Assembly (NCBI GenBank): GCA_003132145.1
Contig: PKWU01000059.1
Coordinates: 1 to 33,518 of the forward strand
Direction of reading: 5' to 3'
Source of the DNA: Granulicella sp.
Lineage (GTDB): Bacteria; Acidobacteriota; Terriglobia; Terriglobales; Acidobacteriaceae
Length of the DNA: 33,518 nt
Position 1 is the first letter of the stretch. Each line of letters begins with the position of its first letter. A program made the translations under genes and the position numbers. Below are positions 25,785-33,498 of this stretch, piece by piece. The notes under the pieces were generated by a model. It had not been told where the DNA came from. It was given only the letters and a program-made list of their open reading frames with translations, and did not search any database.

Positions 25785-26771
25785 ATGAGCCGAAAAGATC
25801 CTGAACCGCTTTCCGCCGCGCCGCTGGCGTACGAGAACCCGGAGTTTCTGAGCTCGCCCGACGGTCGGATGCTGCGCATCATAGCCGAGTACTACGAGCC
25901 GATGACGCGCTTCCGCCGCGAACGCATCCAGGACACGGTGGTCTTCTTCGGCTCGGCGCGCTTCCGCGCGCTCGACGTATCGAGCCACGAGCTGGAGCTG
26001 CTGGAGAACACCGGCTCCACGACGCCCGCGCCCGCCGCCGAGCAGCCCGCGCGGCCCGACGAGGTGCAACGCGGCGAGGCCTCCGAGCAGAAGCTGCGCC
26101 TGGCCGAGGCTGCCGTCGAGATGTCGCGCTACTACGAGGACGCGCGCACGCTCTCCGGGCTGGTCTCGCGCTGGGCGATGACGCTGCCTGGCCGCCGCCG
26201 CCGCTATGTCATCACCTCGGGCGGAGGCCCGGGGATCATGGAGGCGGCCAACCGCGGCGCATACGAGGTGGGCGCCAAGACCATCGGCCTCAACATCAAG
26301 CTGCCCTTCGAGCAGATGCCCAACCCCTACATCACGCCCGACCTCAACTTCGAGTTCCACTACTTCTTCATGCGCAAGTTCTGGTTCGCGTACCTGGCCA
26401 AGGCGCTGGTTGTCTTTCCCGGCGGCTTCGGCACGCTGGACGAGATGTTCGAGCTGCTCACCCTGGCCCAGACCCAGAAGCTGGCCAAGAAGATCACCGT
26501 CGTCATCTACGGGTCGAGCTACTGGAAGAGTGTCCTCAACCTCGACATTCTCGCGGAGAAGGGCGCCATCGCCATGAAGGACCGCGATCTCTTCCAGTTC
26601 GCCGACACGCCCGAGGAGGCATTCGATCTGCTGAAGGCGGGCCTGACCGACGACATGGAGCATGAGGCCGCCTTCGATCGCGAACACGCGCTGCCCAGCA
26701 CAGGCGTGCCCGATGCCCCCGCGCCCAGCGCACAGGAACTCCTCGGGCCGGACATCGCCAAGACGCGCTAG
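25785..26771 (+). CDS. LOG family protein (TIGR00730-type Rossmann fold)
   Basis: A 328-aa protein with the LOG/lysine-decarboxylase-like fold. VVFFGSARF (about 52-60) opens the Rossmann core, then VITSGGGPGIMEAANRGA, and the signature PGGFGTLDEMFE (PGGxGTxxE), which in characterised members binds nucleoside monophosphates and cleaves the phosphoribosyl bond (cytokinin-activating LOG activity). An Ala/Pro/Glu-rich insertion (about 70-100) splits the first part, and the last about 45 residues are an unconserved tail. The true substrate is unknown. The ATG at 25785 follows a purine-rich stretch and lies 40 bp after the terminator. The frame is open further upstream, but this start matches the conserved region. 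Confidence 0.88.
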   Translation: MSRKDPEPLSAAPLAYENPEFLSSPDGRMLRIIAEYYEPMTRFRRERIQDTVVFFGSARFRALDVSSHELELLENTGSTTPAPAAEQPARPDEVQRGEASEQKLRLAEAAVEMSRYYEDARTLSGLVSRWAMTLPGRRRRYVITSGGGPGIMEAANRGAYEVGAKTIGLNIKLPFEQMPNPYITPDLNFEFHYFFMRKFWFAYLAKALVVFPGGFGTLDEMFELLTLAQTQKLAKKITVVIYGSSYWKSVLNLDILAEKGAIAMKDRDLFQFADTPEEAFDLLKAGLTDDMEHEAAFDREHALPSTGVPDAPAPSAQELLGPDIAKTR

Positions 26772-26954
26772 TTTTTTCAGCTTATCCTGCACGGAATCAA
26801 TAACAATGGGGTGCGCGCCGGTGAATCGCGCTCTGCAACCCCGTGCCCAATTTGGTACGGCTTCGCGCACAATTCTCGGTGCAGTCATCTTCCATTCATC
26901 TGCGTTCGCAAGACTGGAGGTGCAGGAAGTCGACCGAGAGCCGGAGGCACCACC

Positions 26955-28124
26955 ATGATCCAGAGCGTCTCCTACCTATGGCGCGAGCCGCGGGCCGTCG
27001 AGGGATTCACCGCTGGAGTGTCGCTGCACAGCCACACCAATCAGTCGCGCGAGACGTTGGACTTTATCGCCGAGCTCTCCACCGACTGGGGAGTGCTGCA
27101 GCCGCTGATGCGCTGGGCGGAGCGGCGCTGCCAGCGCACCACCGGAATCCGCCCGGACTACGCGCGAAGCTACTGGACCCCGCCGCTGACCCCGCGCCTC
27201 GCCTTCGACCTCGAGCGCACGCAGATCGAGGACAAGCTGCAGCTTCCGGCCATGGTCTCGCTCACCGACCACGACGACATCCAGGCGCCCATGTTGCTGC
27301 GCTCGCTCACGTCCGCCCGGCAGATCCCGGTCTCGCTGGAGTGGACGGTGCCCTACGGAGCCACCACCTTCCACCTCGGCATCCACAACCTGCCCAGCGC
27401 AACCGGCGCGGAGTGGATGCGGCGCATGGAGGCCTTCACGGCCATCCCGGTGGCCGAGCGGCCGGCAAAGCTGCTGACCGAGATGCTCGCCGAGCTGGAT
27501 GAGCTCCCCGGCGTGCTCATCGTCTTCAACCATCCGCTGTGGGACCTCTACCGCATCGGCGAGGAGAAGCACCGCCTTCTGGTGAACGATTTCCTCGCCG
27601 TCTATGGACAGTTCTGCCACGCCGTCGAGCTGAACGGCCTGCGCCACTGGGACGAGAACCGCGAGGTGGCCACCCTCGCCGCGCAGTGGAACCAGGTGCT
27701 CATCAGCGGGGGCGACCGGCACGGCGTGGAGCCCAACGCCAACCTCAACCTGACGCGCGCTCGCAGCTTCACCGAGTTCGTACACGAGGTTCGCCGCGAC
27801 CGTCAGAGTCACGTCCTCTTCATGCCGCAGTACGCTGAGCCCTGGAAGCACCGCATCCTCAACTCCACGCTGGCCGCCATCCGCAACTATCCCGACTTTC
27901 CCGAGGGCTCGCGGCGCTGGGACGATCGCGTCTATCACCCCGACGCGGAGGGCAATATGCGGGTTCTCTCGGAGCTATGGAGGGGTGGCCGCGCGCCGGT
28001 CTACCTGAACGCGGTGCTCGCCTTCGTGCGCCTGCTTGGCGCCGCGCCGCTCTCCAGCGGCCTGCGCCTCGCCTGGAACGACGCCAGCGCCATGCGCACC
28101 GCGCTGGCCGAGCGCAAGGCGTAG
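26955..28124 (+). CDS. PHP-domain-like metal-dependent protein
   Basis: A 389-aa protein resembling PHP-type phosphoesterases. Metal-binding candidates are His25 and His27 (SLHSHTNQS), SLTDHDD (about 97-103), FNHPLW (about 192-197) and GGDRHGVEPN (about 253-262), in the order found in PHP domains (HxH, DHD, later H, DxH). A linker of about 40 residues between the first two motifs is unusual and contains WAERRCQRTTGIRPDYAR. There is no signal peptide, so it is probably cytoplasmic. GGAGG (26942-26946) fixes the ATG. The 183-bp gap after the LOG gene holds a T-run just after its stop and nothing else recognisable. The substrate is unknown. Confidence 0.75.
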   Translation: MIQSVSYLWREPRAVEGFTAGVSLHSHTNQSRETLDFIAELSTDWGVLQPLMRWAERRCQRTTGIRPDYARSYWTPPLTPRLAFDLERTQIEDKLQLPAMVSLTDHDDIQAPMLLRSLTSARQIPVSLEWTVPYGATTFHLGIHNLPSATGAEWMRRMEAFTAIPVAERPAKLLTEMLAELDELPGVLIVFNHPLWDLYRIGEEKHRLLVNDFLAVYGQFCHAVELNGLRHWDENREVATLAAQWNQVLISGGDRHGVEPNANLNLTRARSFTEFVHEVRRDRQSHVLFMPQYAEPWKHRILNSTLAAIRNYPDFPEGSRRWDDRVYHPDAEGNMRVLSELWRGGRAPVYLNAVLAFVRLLGAAPLSSGLRLAWNDASAMRTALAERKA

Positions 28125-28140
28125 AGCGCACCTTGTCTGC

Positions 28141-29385
28141 TTACCGCGATGCGGGAGATGGATTTGCAGCTGGAGCTTCGCTGTCGGCCCAGTAGCTGCC
28201 GCGCGCGGTCACGGCGAGGTTGGCGTAGTTGGGCAGGCGCAGCGTGATGGCATGCAGGCCAGGGTGGGGCGACTGCGGCTGGAAGCTCAGAATGTAGCGG
28301 TTGGGGATGTGGTTGGAGATGATGGCGAGGTCGTGTTCCAGGTTCTTCTCGCTGCCCAGCTTGAAGTACTCGCCGCCGGTGAGGTGGGCGACGGTCTCGG
28401 GAATATTTTTCTGCAGGCCCTCGAAGATGGCGATCACGGCTGCCTTGGCCAGTGCCAGCGGAGGCGCCAGCAGTTCCAGGCAGCCGTACGCCTGTTCGGC
28501 GGGACTCTCCTTGAGGTTGACGTTCGGGTCGTTGGGGTCGCGGCTCATGCAGCCGTGGGCCGGGCCGGGGGTTGAGCTGCCAAGAGCGTTGGCGGAGCCG
28601 TTCTTCAACTCGTTCATGCCGCTGGAGAACCCGATGCTGTAGATGGCGGTGTTGGTGTCGCTGATCTCGCGCAGCGCCTCGTCCAGCCGCAGCTTGCTGC
28701 CGTGGTCGTTCGTCTCGCTCACCAGCAGGATGGCACGGCGAACCTCCGAGGGCTGCTTGAGCAGCAGGTCGAGCGAGAAGCCCAGCGAGTCCAGAATTGC
28801 AGCCCCATTGTCTCCATTGTTGTCGGCGATCAGCGACTGGATGGCGTGTGCGGCGAGGTCGTTGTCCGGCGTGAAATCCTGCACCAGCACCGGCGAGCTG
28901 TCGAAGCCGACGACGGCGATCTTGTGCGGCACGCCTCCGACGACGGTCCCCAGCATCGGAGCCAGCGCGCGGTACTTGCCCAGCTCATCGGCGCCCGCGC
29001 CTCCGCCCTCGATGTCGACGACCAGCGCGAGAGGCTCGCCGCCAGTGTCTTGTTCCAGAGTCAGTTTCTGCGGAACGCCGTCGTCGGTGAGCGCGAAGTC
29101 GTCGGCCTTCAGCGTGAAGACCAGCGCGTGCGCCTTGTTGCGAACCAGCGCGGGAACCAGAACCAGCGTGGATCGTGTCGTCAGCGTGGAGATCTGCGCG
29201 GCAGGCGTCGATACGGCGTCGGTGACAGGCGTCGGCGCGAGGTCCGTCGCGGCCGGCGTCTGCGCAGGTTCATTCTGTGCCGGGCCCTGCGCGAGTCCAT
29301 TGGGGTCTGGCATCTGAGCGTGAGAGAGCGTCGCCGGAATTGCCCAAAGAATGCAGGTGAGTGCGAGTGTGGCGTGGCGCCTCAT
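28141..29385 (-). CDS. Secreted VWFA-related acidobacterial protein
   Basis: A 414-aa exported protein (signal peptide 1-24, ending SHAQ) followed by an Ala/Pro/Thr-rich linker (25-70). The main part matches the acidobacterial VWFA-related family (TIGR03436 type): a beta-strand lead-in ending DFALTDDGVPQKL, a von Willebrand A-like core starting LALVVDIEGGG, and a C-terminal PNRYILSFQP segment typical of the family. The metal-site motif, normally DxSxS, is DIEGG here, so metal-dependent ligand binding may be lost. GAGGG 8 nt before the ATG at 29383-29385 supports this start over one five codons earlier. Function unknown; surface or matrix interactions are the usual guess. Confidence 0.88.
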   Translation of the reverse strand: MRRHATLALTCILWAIPATLSHAQMPDPNGLAQGPAQNEPAQTPAATDLAPTPVTDAVSTPAAQISTLTTRSTLVLVPALVRNKAHALVFTLKADDFALTDDGVPQKLTLEQDTGGEPLALVVDIEGGGAGADELGKYRALAPMLGTVVGGVPHKIAVVGFDSSPVLVQDFTPDNDLAAHAIQSLIADNNGDNGAAILDSLGFSLDLLLKQPSEVRRAILLVSETNDHGSKLRLDEALREISDTNTAIYSIGFSSGMNELKNGSANALGSSTPGPAHGCMSRDPNDPNVNLKESPAEQAYGCLELLAPPLALAKAAVIAIFEGLQKNIPETVAHLTGGEYFKLGSEKNLEHDLAIISNHIPNRYILSFQPQSPHPGLHAITLRLPNYANLAVTARGSYWADSEAPAANPSPASR

Positions 29386-29458
29386 GGTTCGGTCCCTCAA
29401 TCCCAGTGTACCGGGATCGAGTGCGGCTTTACTGATTGCGAAGTGTGTTGCACTTCAA

Positions 29459-29510
29459 ACGGAATGTGGAGATTATGACCTTCGGCTTTGCTCAGGCCGG
29501 AATGACGACG
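29459..29510. repeat. Dispersed repeat, GTCATTCCGGCCTGAGC...GAAGG type
   Basis: On the minus strand it reads GTCATTCCGGCCTGAGC, then AAAGCCGAAGG. It shares the GTCATnCC...CTGAGC...CGAAGG frame with the element at 32565-32625. Such sequences are common between genes in acidobacteria. It occupies the 140-bp gap between the VWFA and PDZ genes. Confidence 0.5.
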
Positions 29511-29540
29511 TGAATCGAATCGAGAAAAGAGAAGTTTTGG

Positions 29541-30467
29541 TCAGGTATTACGGGAGTGGCAACCAAAAGAATGCGATGGGGCGATTGCGATGCGGTCGGA
29601 GTCCTGCGAGGGCTGCTCCAGGCTGGAGCGCCGCTTGCTGTCGGGAGTCAGGGTGAGGGTCTGCTCCTTCTTGTCGCGCAGCACCACAACTGCGAGGGGC
29701 CGTCCGTAACTGTCCTTGATCGCCTTCGTCCAGTCGGCGGAGCTGGCCACGGCCTTCGCGTTGGCCCGCACCACCACGTCGCCTGCGCGCATTCCGGCGA
29801 GCGCCGCCGGCGAGTTGGCCTCGACGCTGCGCACCAGCAGGCCGCCGCCGCTGGGCACGCCGAAGTACTCGGCGAGCTGCGCGCTCATCGTCTCCAGCAT
29901 CGCGCCTGTGTAGGAGGGATCCATCAGCAGGGGGCCAAGGAAGTTGTTGCCGCCGCGCACCGGCGGGGCGGGCGAGGACGGAGCGGCGAAGTAGATGCTG
30001 CCATCGATCTCGGTGGGCGGCAGCGGCTCGGGGACGGTGAGGTGTTGCTCCCACGCCTGTCGCTCGACTTCTTCGCGATTGGCGGTCTGCGTGGTCACGG
30101 TCATCCGCTGCCCGTCGCGGCTGACGAGGAGCGTGAGCGGTGTTCCCGGCGGTGATTCGCGCAACATCCGGCGAAGCTGCTCTTCGCCCTCGATGGTCTG
30201 GTCGTTCACGCGCAGGATGACATCGTGTTCGCGCAGGCCCGCCTTGCCCGCCGGAGCGTCGTGGTCCACATGGACGATCTCCGCGCCACGCGCATCCTTC
30301 AGCTTCAGCGCCGCGATCTGGTCGTCGGCCACATCGCGCACATCGACGCCCAGATAGCCCTGAGCGACGCGCGTGGGAGGCGCGCCCGCGCTGCCGGCGC
30401 GGGCACACCGCGTCGTGGTAGCCCAAGCCGCCAGCAGGACCAGCGCGTATCCCAGTGCTCTCTTCAT
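29541..30467 (-). CDS. Secreted protein with two PDZ domains, no protease domain
   Basis: A 308-aa exported protein (signal peptide about 1-24). PDZ1 is about 37-118, with GYLGVDVRD and AGKAGLREHDVILRVNDQTI. PDZ2 is about 195-275, with PSGGGLLVRSVEANSPAALA then GMRAGDVVVRANAKAV. There is no Ser protease domain, unlike DegP or RseP, so it is probably a periplasmic sensor or scaffold. It is the third gene of a sigma/anti-sigma locus (37 bp after the anti-sigma gene), which suggests a part in envelope-stress signalling by analogy with DegS and RseP. The GAGG motifs of the heptamer repeat in that gap may also act as its ribosome site. Confidence 0.85.
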   Translation of the reverse strand: MKRALGYALVLLAAWATTTRCARAGSAGAPPTRVAQGYLGVDVRDVADDQIAALKLKDARGAEIVHVDHDAPAGKAGLREHDVILRVNDQTIEGEEQLRRMLRESPPGTPLTLLVSRDGQRMTVTTQTANREEVERQAWEQHLTVPEPLPPTEIDGSIYFAAPSSPAPPVRGGNNFLGPLLMDPSYTGAMLETMSAQLAEYFGVPSGGGLLVRSVEANSPAALAGMRAGDVVVRANAKAVASSADWTKAIKDSYGRPLAVVVLRDKKEQTLTLTPDSKRRSSLEQPSQDSDRIAIAPSHSFGCHSRNT

Positions 30468-30507
30468 TGCCTCGAACCTCGAACTCTGAACCTGGACCTC
30501 GCGCCTA
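30468..30507 (-). repeat. Heptamer array starting at the anti-sigma stop codon
   Basis: Reading the minus strand from the TAG stop (30507 to 30505): TAGGCGC, GAGGTCC, AGGTTCA, GAGTTCG, AGGTTCG, AGG, running up to the PDZ start codon. It is the same AGGTTC(G/A) family as after nrdR, in the same orientation relative to the gene. Confidence 0.75.
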
Positions 30508-31467
30508 CTGTATGTCCGCCGTTCCCGCCAGCGCGTGCGAACTGACGTTGCGGATGTACGGATTCTCGTCCGTGGTGGAGACGGTGCGCATCACCTTGCG
30601 CACGCTGGAGTCCGACTCGACCGGCTGCAGCAGGCTGATGGCGCGCGTGCGCACCTCCGGGCTGGAGTCGTGCATCAGCGCCTCCAGCACCGCGTCGCGC
30701 ACCCGCTGGTCCTCGACGACATACGGCTGCAATCCATCCAGCGCATTCATCCGCACCGCGGGGCTCTTGTCGTAGCGCAGGCTCACCAGCAGCGCGCTGC
30801 GAATCCCGCTGCCATCCGAACCGCCGACGCACTGGTGTCCCGCGCGACACTCATTGGCCAGCAGCGCGACAGAGTCCATTCGCACTCCATTGGTCGCCTC
30901 GGCCTTCGTCCCAATCAGCAGCAACTGGCGGATCTGCGGGTCGTCCAGCGAGCCCTGCACCGTCTCCGGCACCACGCGGTTGTAAGTCACCTGCACGATC
31001 GCCGAGTTGGGAGTCTGCACAATCCCGCTGACGTTGGCGATCGTCCCGTTGGTCGTATTGCTCAGCACCACCGGCGACGGCAGCCTGGGCTGGTGCGCTA
31101 CCATGTAGCGGTTGGTGAAGTTTCCCGCCAGAAATCCCACCCCGATCAGCAGCGTCATCAAGGCCGGCGCGCCCTGCATGTGGCCCAGCCAGCCGAAGAG
31201 ATCGCTGCGCAGGCGGGACAGAAACCCATGCGGCGGTATCGTGTCCAGCGCCTCGTCCAGCCTCATGCGCGCGCTCGCCAGCAGGTTAGGCGAGGGATCG
31301 TCCACGGGGTTCGAGGCCAGCGCCTCGTGCAGGGCAAGCTGCGCCTGCAACTCGCGGCTGCACACGTCGCAGCCCGCCAGATGCTCCTCCAGCGACGCCA
31401 TCTGCTCATCCGGCAGCTCGCCGTAGGTGACAAGAACTATATTTTGCTGCGCCTTTTCGCACTTCAT
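30505..31467 (-). CDS. Anti-sigma factor with zinc finger, membrane helix and HEAT-like repeats
   Basis: A 320-aa protein encoded after an ECF sigma gene. The N-terminus is a zinc-binding anti-sigma domain with Cys3 and His29-x3-Cys33-x2-Cys36 (EEHLAGCDVC). A single membrane helix (about 100-117, ALMTLLIGVGFLAGNF) places the C-terminal part in the periplasm. That part (about 195-310) contains HEAT-like helical repeats such as RYDKSPAVRMNALDGLQPYV and VLEALMHDSSPEVRTRAISL. I infer that the zinc domain holds the sigma factor at the membrane and the HEAT part senses or docks a partner, perhaps the PDZ protein next door. GAGGTAGAG before the ATG supports the start. Confidence 0.9.
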   Translation of the reverse strand: MKCEKAQQNIVLVTYGELPDEQMASLEEHLAGCDVCSRELQAQLALHEALASNPVDDPSPNLLASARMRLDEALDTIPPHGFLSRLRSDLFGWLGHMQGAPALMTLLIGVGFLAGNFTNRYMVAHQPRLPSPVVLSNTTNGTIANVSGIVQTPNSAIVQVTYNRVVPETVQGSLDDPQIRQLLLIGTKAEATNGVRMDSVALLANECRAGHQCVGGSDGSGIRSALLVSLRYDKSPAVRMNALDGLQPYVVEDQRVRDAVLEALMHDSSPEVRTRAISLLQPVESDSSVRKVMRTVSTTDENPYIRNVSSHALAGTADIQ

Positions 31468-31550
31468 CGCTCTACCTCAACCGGCCTCAAGGAACTGCCT
31501 CTTCAAAATGCCTTCTTCGGGTCTATGCCATCCGCCCGTCTGCTGTTTCT

Positions 31551-31586
31551 AACAACCTGCAACTCACAACCTGCAACCTGCAACTA
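31551..31586 (-). repeat. Heptamer array starting at the sigma-factor stop codon
   Basis: Reading the minus strand from the TAG stop (31586 to 31584): TAGTTGC, AGGTTGC, AGGTTGT, GAGTTGC, AGGTTGT, TAG. Five phased heptamers of a variant (AGGTTGC) of the motif found after nrdR and the anti-sigma gene. The remaining 80 bp to the anti-sigma start show nothing else. Confidence 0.8.
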
Positions 31587-32435
31587 TCCTCTCAACTCCG
31601 CCAGCTCCGCCCTCAGCTTGCGTGTGGCGCGGAAGAGCGTATTCTTTGCCGTCTCCTCGGTGGTGCTCAACATCTCGCCGATGGTGCGCAGCTTCAATCC
31701 CTGGTAGTGCTTCAGCTCGAAGACGGTGCGCTCGCGCGGCGTCAGTTTGTCCAGCGCCGCATGGATGCACTCGCCCATGCGCTTGCGGTCCAGCTCGCGC
31801 GCCGGGTTGGCCATGGCGCGGGTGTCGGAGATGTTCGACAGCAGGTCCATCTCGTCGCCGCGCGCGTCCAGCACCGTGGCCGGGTCCTCGCGACGGCTCT
31901 TGCGCCGCCGCAGATGGTCCAGGCAAAGATTGGTCACAATCCGATACAGCCATGTGTAGAACGAGCACTCGAAGCGAAAGTTCCCAATGTGGCGATAGGC
32001 CTTCAGGAACGCCTCCTGATGCACGTCCTGGGCGTCCTGCTCGTTGCCCAGCATGTGCAGCGCCAGCCGCAGCACGGGCTGGTCGTAACGCCGCACCAGC
32101 GAGTCGAATGCAGTGCGGTCGCCGCGCTGCGCCTCGCGGATCAGGTCGTCGTCCTCGGTGCGTTGCTGGGCGCGCGCGTCCAACTGCGCCTCGGTCAGCT
32201 TGCCGCCGTTCCTGTCGGTCTTGGTTCCGAATTGCGCCACCTTGGCCATCGCTGGGGACGATTCTATCGCTCCAGGCCGACTTGCGCCCACACGGGCTAC
32301 CGCGTCCATCAGCGCGGAGAGGCGCAGCGCAGGCGGCAACGCGCTCGCGCCTCGTGTGCGGGCGCCGCCAACCATCGCCGAAAGCACCGGCGAAATCCCG
32401 CCGCCGCCTTCCAGTCCCATCGCATCTGCATTCAT
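31584..32435 (-). CDS. ECF (RpoE-like) RNA polymerase sigma factor
   Basis: A 283-aa sigma-70 family protein. Region 2 is about 97-165 (DDLIREAQRGDRTAFDSLVR, QDAQDVHQEAFLKAYRHI, FYTWLYRIVTNLCLDHLRR); region 4 is about 225-275 (LDKLTPRERTVFELKHYQG then GEMLSTTEETAKNTLFRA). There is no region 3, as expected for the ECF class. An unusual roughly 95-residue N-terminal extension, Ala/Gly-rich with a predicted helix (LRLSALMDAVARVGA), precedes region 2. GGAG upstream of the ATG at 32433-32435 supports it, but a start at Met63 (32249) would remove most of the extension. The next gene is its likely anti-sigma factor. Confidence 0.93.
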   Translation of the reverse strand: MNADAMGLEGGGGISPVLSAMVGGARTRGASALPPALRLSALMDAVARVGASRPGAIESSPAMAKVAQFGTKTDRNGGKLTEAQLDARAQQRTEDDDLIREAQRGDRTAFDSLVRRYDQPVLRLALHMLGNEQDAQDVHQEAFLKAYRHIGNFRFECSFYTWLYRIVTNLCLDHLRRRKSRREDPATVLDARGDEMDLLSNISDTRAMANPARELDRKRMGECIHAALDKLTPRERTVFELKHYQGLKLRTIGEMLSTTEETAKNTLFRATRKLRAELAELRG

Positions 32436-32522
32436 CGTCGCTGACTCCGGAGCCAGGTAATGGGTCACTTCAATAGACCGCCGCGAGGGGAAAAGGTGAG
32501 CGAAGAACAGTGGATAGTTGGC

Positions 32523-32540
32523 AGGGAGTAGGGAGTAGTG
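32523..32540. repeat. Short heptamer repeat upstream of the sigma gene
   Basis: AGGGAGT occurs twice in tandem followed by AGTG. It is a third heptamer type in the 286-bp gap between the divergent sigma and RNase H-like genes, here not next to a stop codon. Confidence 0.45.
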
Positions 32541-32564
32541 TTCATCCTGCTCAATAATTAAAGC

Positions 32565-32625
32565 TGTCATCCTGAGCGGAGCCTCTCGCGGTTTCATCGC
32601 GAGAGGCAGAGTCGAAGGATCCCGA
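32565..32625. repeat. Dispersed repeat with a 10-bp hairpin, GTCATCCTGAGC...GAAGGATCC type
   Basis: GTCATCCTGAGCGGA, then a perfect hairpin (gcctctcgcg 32581-32590, cgcgagaggc 32598-32607, 7-nt loop), then AGTCGAAGGATCCC. The flanking words match a common acidobacterial intergenic repeat and the relative at 29459-29510. Confidence 0.6.
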
Positions 32626-32707
32626 TGATGCTGGCCCCCGCCACAACCGCCCGAACCTTTCTCCCACAAACTCCCACCCTTGCCTTTCCACCAACATTCG
32701 CTCAACC

Positions 32708-32713
32708 TATAAA
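32708..32713 (+). promoter_or_regulatory. -10 element 8 nt before the RNase H-like start codon
   Basis: TATAAA ends 8 nt before the ATG at 32722, so transcription should start at or very near the A of the ATG. No ribosome binding site is present, consistent with a leaderless mRNA. Confidence 0.45.
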
Positions 32714-32721
32714 CTCAACCC

Positions 32722-33231
32722 ATGCCCTCAAGCCCGACCACGCTCAGCCTCTTCCCCGAGTCCCGCCCAGCCTCCCGCCCCGTTATGCGCCCAGCCACGT
32801 CCTCCGGCCCTGTCTCCGGTAAATGGATATCCGCGCACTGCGACGGCGGAGCGCGTGGCAACCCCGGCCCGGCTGGCTTTGGCGCGCTGATTCAGGACGC
32901 CGACGGCGCGGTGATCGCCGAGCTTTCAGAGTTTCTGGGAATCCAGACCAACAACTTCGCCGAGTACTCCGGCCTGCTCGCCTCGCTCGACTTCGCACTC
33001 AGCAACGGCCATCCGCGCCTGCGCGTCGTCTCCGACTCCGAGCTGATGGTCAAACAAATCCAGGGCAGCTACAAGGTTAAAAGCTCCATCCTCCGCCCGC
33101 TCTACGATCAGGCCAGAAAGAAGATCGCGCAGCTCGAAGGCTTCCAGATCACCCACGCCCTCCGCCACAAGAATAAAGACGCCGACCGCCTGGCCAACCA
33201 GGCCATGGATCGCGGCATGAGGCGCGGCTGA
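32722..33231 (+). CDS. Ribonuclease HI-type protein
   Basis: A 169-aa protein that should cleave RNA in RNA-DNA hybrids. The four acidic catalytic residues are in place: Asp41 (HCDGGARGNPG), Glu81 (NFAEYSGLL), Asp105 (VVSDSELMVKQIQG) and Asp155 (NKDADRLANQAM). The NNFAEYSGLLASL and SDSELMVKQI patterns put it in the RnhA-like group that lacks the basic protrusion of E. coli RNase HI. The first about 32 residues are a Ser/Pro/Arg-rich extension without conservation. The ATG at 32722 follows TATAAA with no ribosome site; Met22 is an alternative start. It is divergent from the sigma gene and monocistronic. Confidence 0.9.
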   Translation: MPSSPTTLSLFPESRPASRPVMRPATSSGPVSGKWISAHCDGGARGNPGPAGFGALIQDADGAVIAELSEFLGIQTNNFAEYSGLLASLDFALSNGHPRLRVVSDSELMVKQIQGSYKVKSSILRPLYDQARKKIAQLEGFQITHALRHKNKDADRLANQAMDRGMRRG

Positions 33232-33338
33232 AGACTGACCGGCTTGCATTTGCAGAATCTTGCGTAACGATCTGAACCTGCTCGCGTCTAAACGATGATG
33301 TAGTTAAAACGAATGATCCAGCCGACACGTTTTGAAAG

Positions 33339-33392
33339 GGCGGGACTTCAGTCCCGCCGTAAGCGCCTCAATCGTAAAGCGGCTTTAGCCGC
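33339..33392. repeat. REP-like pair of palindromes
   Basis: Hairpin 1: ggcgggac (33339-33346) and gtcccgcc (33351-33358) around ttca. Hairpin 2: gcggct (33379-33384) and agccgc (33387-33392) around tt. The GACTTCAGTC and GGCTTTAGCC cores are typical of REP sequences linked to RAYT transposases. The rest of the last 287 bp shows no credible gene; a 66-codon frame runs through the palindromes. Confidence 0.65.
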
Positions 33393-33498
33393 CGAGGGAA
33401 TCTCAATACAGCAAGGGCTCGCACGCATTCGCAACTACCGCACGCTCGTCGCAACTCTCATCTTCATAACAGCAACAACGCTCCTCGGCCAGACCGTA

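Noticed and set aside
30468..31586. Heptamer repeats as a CRISPR array
   Set aside because: Units are 7 bp with no spacers and no cas genes are present.
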